DNA of 37,831 nucleotides from Actinomycetota bacterium. Its GTDB lineage: Bacteria; Actinomycetota; Acidimicrobiia; Acidimicrobiales; Ilumatobacteraceae. A model generated the notes under the pieces. That model was not told the DNA's origin, ran no database searches, and was given only the letters and a program-made list of their open reading frames with translations. The DNA lies in assembly GCA_007279905.1 (NCBI GenBank), contig QYPH01000063.1, positions 1-37,831 of the forward strand. Reading direction: 5' to 3'. Of this stretch, positions 32,939-37,831 are shown piece after piece. Every line of letters begins with the position of its first letter. Within the stretch, counting starts at the first letter, position 1. The position numbers and the translations under genes were made by a program.

Positions 32939-35900
32939 CTACCAAGCAGCGAAAGTTTGCTCCATCAATGAAGCGAGCTCTTGATCGTGAATTGCTTTTG
33001 ATCCAGTAGCAGGGCTCCCCGACTCGACTCGCGACACCTGACCCCAGCTGTAGCCCCGATCCTTTACTTTCCACACCAGGTGATCAACGAATCGCCATGC
33101 ACCCATGTTGGTGGGCTCTTCTTGCAGCCACAACAACTCCTTCGCATTTGGATACGTCGCCAAAATTTCATTGAGCGACTGCATTGGAAACGGATACAGC
33201 TGTTCGATGCGAACGATTGCGACATGGGCATTGCGTTTGTCGCGCTCGGTCATCGCGTCCCATGCAACTTTTCCTGTACACAGCACAACACGCGTCACCT
33301 TCGTCTTATCAATGCCAGATGGATCGTCCAAGATCTCTTCAAAACTTCCAGTAGTCAACTCTTCGATCACCGAACGACTCTGCTTCATGCGCAGTGGTTG
33401 CTTTGGAGTCATCACAACCAAAGGCTTGCGCACATCGCGAGTCACTTGGCGTCGCAGCATATGAAAGTACTGTGCTGCAGTGGTTGGGTAACACACCTGA
33501 ATGTTGTCTTCTGCACACTGTTGCAAGAAACGCTCGAGACGCGCCGACGAATGCTCCGGGCCCTGACCCTCAAAGCCATGAGGAAGGAGCATCACTAATC
33601 CGTTTTGTTGACCCCACTTCTGCTCAGCAGCAACGATGTATTGGTCGATGACGATCTGTGCACCGTTGACAAAGTCGCCAAACTGTGCCTCCCACATCAC
33701 GAGAGCTTTGCTATTCGCCTGCGCATATCCATATTCAAAACCGAGTGCTGCGTATTCGCTGAGTAGCGAATCGTAAACCCAAAATCGAGCCTTCGAATCT
33801 GGCAGGGTGTTCAGTGGTACCCAACGTCGTTCATTGTTGTTATCGACAAGCGTGGAATGTCGCTGGCTAAACGTGCCACGGCGCGAGTCTTCACCCATGA
33901 GCCGAACGGGAATTCCTTGCATGACGAGTGATCCAATCGCAAGTGCCTCACCCGTTGCCCAATCAATATCTTGTTGGGTCTCAAATTGTTTGGCACGCAA
34001 CTCAAACTGCTTGACCAACTTGGGGTGCGGCGCAAAACCCTGCGGGTAGTCGGTGAGGTGATGGAAGATTTTGTCGAGAATCTGACGATCGACACCAGTA
34101 GTGAAGTGCGGCAGCACGCCAAGTGGAGCAGGTGGCGTTGGTACCCGAATATGAGCCGGTGCCGCAGCACGCACAGCATCAAGTGCACGTTGCAACTTGC
34201 CCTGATAGTCGGCAAGAGCCTGTTCGGCTTCATCGAGCGTGATGTCTCCACGCTTAATGAGCGTTTCAACGTACAACTTACGCACACTCCGTCGCTCTGC
34301 AATCGCTTTGTACATCAGTGGCTGTGTGTAACTCGGATCATCACCTTCGTTGTGACCGTGTCGTCTATAACAGACCATGTCGATCACCACATCTTTGTGA
34401 AACTTCTGTCGATATTCGAACGCAAGCTTCGCCACCCGCACGCACGCCTCTGGGTCATCTCCATTGACATGGAAAATTGGTGCCTGCACCGTCTTTGCAA
34501 CATCGCTTGGATACTGCGATGAACGTGCGTACTTTGGCGAAGTGGTGAACCCAATCTGATTGTTGACAATGAGATGCACCGTGCCACCAACTCGGTAGCC
34601 ACTGGTGTCACTCATGGCCAGGCACTCTGCAACAATTCCCTGACCCGCAAAGGCTGCGTCACCATGAATAAGTAGAGGCAGCACGCTATATGCAAGCGGC
34701 GGCTCGATCCGATCCTGAGCAGCACGCACCATGCCAAGCACAATCGAGTCGACAGTTTCGAGATGGCTCGGGTTTGCCGACAATTCAATTGGCAACGTTG
34801 TGCCAGATGGTGCCACGAATGTGCCAGTTGCTCCTAGGTGATATTTGACGTCACCAGATCCCTGAACCGACGAAGGATCGATGTAGTCCTCAAACTCATC
34901 GAAGAGCTCTTCGTAGTTTTTGCCAATCACATTGGTCAGCACGTTGAGCCTGCCTCGATGCATCATGCCGATTACTGCTCCGTCCATCTTGGCATCGGCG
35001 GCATCAGACAGGACCGAGTCGAGTATTGGAATCGCAGATTCTGCACCTTCCAAACCAAATCGCTTTGCACCCACATACTTGGTTGCCAAGAATCGTTCGA
35101 GCGACTCTGCAGCATTGAGGCGCTCGAGCACTCTGGTCTTGTCAACTTTGGTGTGGCCGCGAATCTCGCCTTCCATGCGCTCTTGAATCCACCGTTGTTC
35201 TTCGGTGCTCTGAATGTGCATGTACTCAACACCGATAGTGCGGCAATACGCGTCGCGCAACACGCCCAGCAGGTCGCCAAGTGTGGACTTGCGAACGCCA
35301 CCAACACCGCCTGTAAGAAATTCGCGATCCAAATCCCAAATTGTCAGACCGTATGTTGCTGGGTCGAGTTCACGCGGCATGCGCGGTTCTTGCCAGCGCA
35401 AGGGATCGAGGTCGGCAATGAGGTGACCGCGCACGCGGTGCACACGAATGAGTGTTGCGACCTGCATTTGCTTTTCAAGCATCGCATCTTCACTGTCGAT
35501 CAGATGCGAATCTTGATTCCATTCGACTGATTGATAGGGCACGCCGAGAGTACGGAAAATATCGGCGTAAAAACCGTGTTTACCCGTCAGCAATTCGTGC
35601 ACGTACTTGAGGAACATTCCGCTTTCAGCGCCCTGAATAATGCGATGGTCGTATGTGCTGGTGATGGTGACGACTTTGGACACGCCAAGTCGCACAATGG
35701 TGCGTTCGTCCGAACCCTGAAACTCGGCTGGATAGTCGATCGATCCGACACCGATAATCACGCCTTGACCAGGCATCAGTCGTGGCACCGATTGCACAGT
35801 GCCGATCGTGCCAGGGTTGGTGAGGCTGACGTTTGCGCCGGCATAGTCGTCGGCTGTCAATTTGTTGGCACGAACTTTGCGAATGATTTCGTCGTAAGCA

Positions 35901-36595
35901 ACCAAGAAGCCAGAAAAGTCAAGGGTGTCGGCGTGCCGAAGTACAGGCACAACGAGAGATCGTTGACCATTTCCCTTATCTACATCGACAGCAAGACCGA
36001 TATTGACATGTGAGCGTTTTTGTATTTGCGCCTTACCGTTCTCATCGATTGCATACGAATTTTTCATGTTGGGCACCGAGTCGGCAATAGCGCGAACAAC
36101 TGCGTAACCAATGAGATGCGTGAAACTCACTTTGCCCTGACCAGTACGGCCTCGATAGTTGTTGATGACTTTGCGATTTACCTCAAGCAACTTGGCTGGC
36201 ACATTGCGAAAACTCGTGGCGGTTGGCACCGACAAGCTGCGCTCCATGTTTGTCGCAATTGCGGCGGCCACTCCGCGCAATGGTTCTGGTGCGGGGTCGG
36301 CCAAAATTTCGACAGGTGCAATCGTGCGCGGTGCTGGTGGCTCTACCCCAGGCGACGTTGCTACGGGTTTGACTGTTTTTGCGACCTGTCCGTCGACATC
36401 TTCTGGTGGCAATAACAATGGTCGCAATATTTCGGCGGTGTTGTCGACACGAGGAGCACCTGCCGGACGAAAGTCGCTAAAGAACTCTTGCCAAGTTGCC
36501 CCGACAGACGCAGGGTCATTGCGGTATTGCTCATACATCTCTTCGACAAGCCAAGAGTTGGCGCCAAATTCCTCGGGTTGAGGGCGGTCAAGCAT
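32939..36595 (-). CDS. kgd: Multifunctional 2-oxoglutarate decarboxylase/dehydrogenase (E2-like domain fused to E1)
   Basis: The actinobacterial form of the 2-oxoglutarate dehydrogenase E1 (Kgd/OdhA), 1218 residues. Order: N-terminal helical E1 segment (PEEFGANSWLVEEMYEQY, 8-25), Ala/Pro-rich linker (60-105), E2-type acyltransferase domain (110-335; YDHRIIQGAESG with catalytic His317) and E1 from about 350 to the end (TPP-binding HGDAAFAGQG and VNNQIGFTT, YRRHGHNEGDDPSYTQP). There is no lipoyl domain. In Actinobacteria this enzyme is inhibited by unphosphorylated GarA/OdhI. The ATG at 36595 gives the expected start; the frame to 36706 has none. TAGAAT lies seven bases upstream. Confidence 0.97.
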   Translation of the reverse strand: MLDRPQPEEFGANSWLVEEMYEQYRNDPASVGATWQEFFSDFRPAGAPRVDNTAEILRPLLLPPEDVDGQVAKTVKPVATSPGVEPPAPRTIAPVEILADPAPEPLRGVAAAIATNMERSLSVPTATSFRNVPAKLLEVNRKVINNYRGRTGQGKVSFTHLIGYAVVRAIADSVPNMKNSYAIDENGKAQIQKRSHVNIGLAVDVDKGNGQRSLVVPVLRHADTLDFSGFLVAYDEIIRKVRANKLTADDYAGANVSLTNPGTIGTVQSVPRLMPGQGVIIGVGSIDYPAEFQGSDERTIVRLGVSKVVTITSTYDHRIIQGAESGMFLKYVHELLTGKHGFYADIFRTLGVPYQSVEWNQDSHLIDSEDAMLEKQMQVATLIRVHRVRGHLIADLDPLRWQEPRMPRELDPATYGLTIWDLDREFLTGGVGGVRKSTLGDLLGVLRDAYCRTIGVEYMHIQSTEEQRWIQERMEGEIRGHTKVDKTRVLERLNAAESLERFLATKYVGAKRFGLEGAESAIPILDSVLSDAADAKMDGAVIGMMHRGRLNVLTNVIGKNYEELFDEFEDYIDPSSVQGSGDVKYHLGATGTFVAPSGTTLPIELSANPSHLETVDSIVLGMVRAAQDRIEPPLAYSVLPLLIHGDAAFAGQGIVAECLAMSDTSGYRVGGTVHLIVNNQIGFTTSPKYARSSQYPSDVAKTVQAPIFHVNGDDPEACVRVAKLAFEYRQKFHKDVVIDMVCYRRHGHNEGDDPSYTQPLMYKAIAERRSVRKLYVETLIKRGDITLDEAEQALADYQGKLQRALDAVRAAAPAHIRVPTPPAPLGVLPHFTTGVDRQILDKIFHHLTDYPQGFAPHPKLVKQFELRAKQFETQQDIDWATGEALAIGSLVMQGIPVRLMGEDSRRGTFSQRHSTLVDNNNERRWVPLNTLPDSKARFWVYDSLLSEYAALGFEYGYAQANSKALVMWEAQFGDFVNGAQIVIDQYIVAAEQKWGQQNGLVMLLPHGFEGQGPEHSSARLERFLQQCAEDNIQVCYPTTAAQYFHMLRRQVTRDVRKPLVVMTPKQPLRMKQSRSVIEELTTGSFEEILDDPSGIDKTKVTRVVLCTGKVAWDAMTERDKRNAHVAIVRIEQLYPFPMQSLNEILATYPNAKELLWLQEEPTNMGAWRFVDHLVWKVKDRGYSWGQVSRVESGSPATGSKAIHDQELASLMEQTFAAW

Positions 36596-36602
36596 CGTAG
36601 TT

Positions 36603-36608
36603 ATTCTA
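36603..36608 (-). promoter_or_regulatory. Putative leaderless -10 element of kgd
   Basis: TAGAAT on the minus strand, seven bases before the kgd ATG at 36595. The region between here and the divergent cupredoxin promoter (about 115 bases) holds no gene; no operator was recognised. Confidence 0.4.
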
Positions 36609-36722
36609 CTCGTCGAACCTTGTGCCACATGGCGCGTCACACTGCGACACGGTGTGACACAGTACATCTCAATACCGACAATGAACCAATCTTTCGCCCA
36701 CTCCAAGACGGAATTTTGCCTC

Positions 36723-36728
36723 TATTAT
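36723..36728 (+). promoter_or_regulatory. Putative leaderless -10 element of the cupredoxin gene
   Basis: TATTAT six bases before the ATG at 36735, identical in sequence and spacing to the element of the HAD gene at 32255. Confidence 0.5.
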
Positions 36729-36734
36729 GTTTCA

Positions 36735-37124
36735 ATGAATCGATTTGCTAAAAGTTCACGTGCGTTAATACCCGTTGTCGCTTGTGTTGTTGCACTTGGG
36801 GCATGCTCGAGTTCGTCCACTCCAGCCGAGACGCTTCCAGCCGACATCGGCCTCGAAGTTCACGCCGTTTCCGGACTCAAGTTTGATAAAACCAATTACG
36901 AAGTCGGTGCGGGCGATGTCTTTGTCGGCTACATCAACGAAGACTCCGTTCGCCACACCCTTGTCGTCGCGCAAGGAGATACCAAAGTGAGTGGCTTCGA
37001 GCTCAAGGTCAATAAAAATGGAAGCATCGACACTGGATCAGTGACTCTCCAAGCCGGCAACTATGTATTGCTCTGCACTGTGCCCGGCCACCAAAGCATG
37101 AAAGCCGATCTCACCGTTAGCTGA
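36735..37124 (+). CDS. Cupredoxin-like lipoprotein
   Basis: A 129-residue lipoprotein: a basic N-terminus (MNRFAKSSRA), a hydrophobic helix and the lipobox LGAC (C24), followed by a Ser/Thr/Pro linker. The cupredoxin domain shows type-1 copper ligands: His in RHTLVV, then LLCTVPGHQSMKADL (C, H and M in the usual C-x4-H-x2-M loop). It is likely an extracellular copper electron carrier or copper-handling protein. The ATG at 36735 is supported by the lipobox position and the TATTAT six bases upstream. The partner is unknown; a PuuD-like membrane protein gene converges on it nine bases later. Confidence 0.9.
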   Translation: MNRFAKSSRALIPVVACVVALGACSSSSTPAETLPADIGLEVHAVSGLKFDKTNYEVGAGDVFVGYINEDSVRHTLVVAQGDTKVSGFELKVNKNGSIDTGSVTLQAGNYVLLCTVPGHQSMKADLTVS

Positions 37125-37133
37125 GAAGTTTTA

Positions 37134-37831
37134 TTAGCCGAGCAACACCTCGGAAAGAATCCACAGCACCAACCACAACACTCCCGATGCGATGAGTGCA
37201 TTCTTGTGGCTCTCATACATCCACAACATCTTGTTGCCGGCCTTAATGCCACCGAAGATGCCAATGGCATTGAGTTCGAGCAATGCAGTGATGACGAGTG
37301 CGATGGTAAAAAACAATCGAGCATTGGGGCTTGTTGCATCACCAAATGCTTGACCGTAAAAGTGAGCGGATCCGACCATAAAGAACAACATCGAAACTGA
37401 AAAGATCATGTTCTGACGTGAAGCCAACAGAGCCTTGCGCCCGGCGGTTGGTGCATCGGCGTTTGCTTCGCCGCCACCCAATACGTTGGCAACGTTGGCA
37501 AGCACAACTTTTTGGTTCTTCCAAATGATCATCCAGACATTGGCTGCCATCAAGATGCCGAGCAACATGCCTACCGAAATGGCAACGTCATGACCGTTTA
37601 CGTATCCCGAACCATTCATGAAGTTGTTCCAGTAATCCTTCTGACCGGTGATGAGAAGACCAGTTGCAAGAGTTGCAATGGCTGCCCAACGAAACCACCA
37701 CAGTGCGCGACGCGCAATTTTGTCGATTGTGATGTTGCGAGCCTTGCCCTCATCGCCGTATGCAGCCAAGCCAGGAACCTGAACCAAGTTGAAGTAGTAC
37801 AGCAAGCCAATCCAAGCGATGCCGACGAGAA
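37134..37831 (-). CDS. Membrane protein with PuuD-like (urate oxidase N-terminal) domain, partial
   Basis: The frame runs past the window end, so the true start is outside; the last complete codons read LVGIAWIGLLYYFNLVQVP, which matches the first helix of the urate-oxidase-N/PuuD membrane domain. At least five further hydrophobic segments follow (about residues 35-50, 72-95, 133-152, 163-183 and 203-221 of the visible part). The C-terminus ends soon after the last helix (LSEVLLG), with no CxxCH cytochrome c domain, unlike PuuD urate dehydrogenase. Redox or urate function is therefore uncertain. Confidence 0.8.
   Translation of the reverse strand, partial: LVGIAWIGLLYYFNLVQVPGLAAYGDEGKARNITIDKIARRALWWFRWAAIATLATGLLITGQKDYWNNFMNGSGYVNGHDVAISVGMLLGILMAANVWMIIWKNQKVVLANVANVLGGGEANADAPTAGRKALLASRQNMIFSVSMLFFMVGSAHFYGQAFGDATSPNARLFFTIALVITALLELNAIGIFGGIKAGNKMLWMYESHKNALIASGVLWLVLWILSEVLLG

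Noticed and set aside
34838-35530. A 230-codon plus-strand open frame inside kgd
   Set aside because: Shadow of the third-position composition of kgd; low-complexity translation with no domain.
36596-36706. A longer N-terminus for kgd
   Set aside because: The added 37 residues have no similarity to the family, the region contains the TAGAAT element, and the ATG at 36595 gives the standard start.

Overview
The window is 37.8 kb of a compact actinobacterial chromosome of roughly 50% GC (estimated by eye). Almost all genes are single-copy housekeeping genes. The actinobacterial assignment rests on several points: the fused 2-oxoglutarate decarboxylase/dehydrogenase (kgd) with its E2-like domain joined to E1, GTP-dependent PEP carboxykinase, a UvrD2-like helicase ending in an HRDC-like segment, DUF2469, a SepIVA/DivIVA-like gene between coaD and DUF177, and widespread leaderless starts. 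Moderate GC and very short intergenic spaces suggest an aquatic member of the Acidimicrobiia; this placement is inference.

Layout. (1) 1-441: 5' part of an enoyl-CoA hydratase gene, divergent from two small + strand genes (463-817), one a 36-residue membrane protein. (2) 825-14555 and 15485-19315, minus strand: a long conserved cluster in the order fakA, recG, rsmD, coaD, sepIVA-like, DUF177, rpmF, plsX, rnc, mutM, smc, ftsY, ffh, rpsP, khpA, rimM, trmD, rplS, DUF2469, yraN. It combines ribosome biogenesis, the SRP targeting pair, phospholipid initiation, CoA synthesis, chromosome condensation and DNA repair. It is interrupted at 14.6-15.5 kb by two + strand genes (a CxxC protein and a TetR regulator). 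(3) 19467-21526: a promoter with 14-bp direct repeats drives a cold-shock-like small protein translationally coupled to pckG. (4) 21523-22194: an intact HigA-type antitoxin with a frameshifted HigB-type toxin. (5) 22330-26207: minus-strand run of a membrane protein, histidine phosphatase, PIG-L deacetylase, CaiB/BaiF CoA-transferase and alpha/beta hydrolase. (6) 26313-29820: galactokinase-family gene, PH-domain membrane protein, UvrD2-like helicase. (7) 29802-32204: thioesterase, exonuclease III and a Zc3h12a-type NYN nuclease fused to an S1 domain; divergent from a HAD hydrolase. (8) 32939-36595 kgd; 36735-37124 cupredoxin lipoprotein; 37134 to the window end, a PuuD-like membrane protein (partial).

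No tRNA, rRNA, CRISPR array, insertion sequence or convincing intrinsic terminator was seen, and no gene-free stretch exceeds 300 bases. Convergent genes usually meet or overlap by a few bases. The most useful non-coding signal is a recurring leaderless promoter layout: a TANNNT-like -10 element exactly six (sometimes seven) bases before the start codon. It helped fix several starts. I found no clearly new multi-gene defence or biosynthetic system. The best candidates for follow-up are the NYN-S1 fusion nuclease, the overlapping bidirectional -10 elements, the repeat-bearing csd-pckG promoter and the small + strand proteins.
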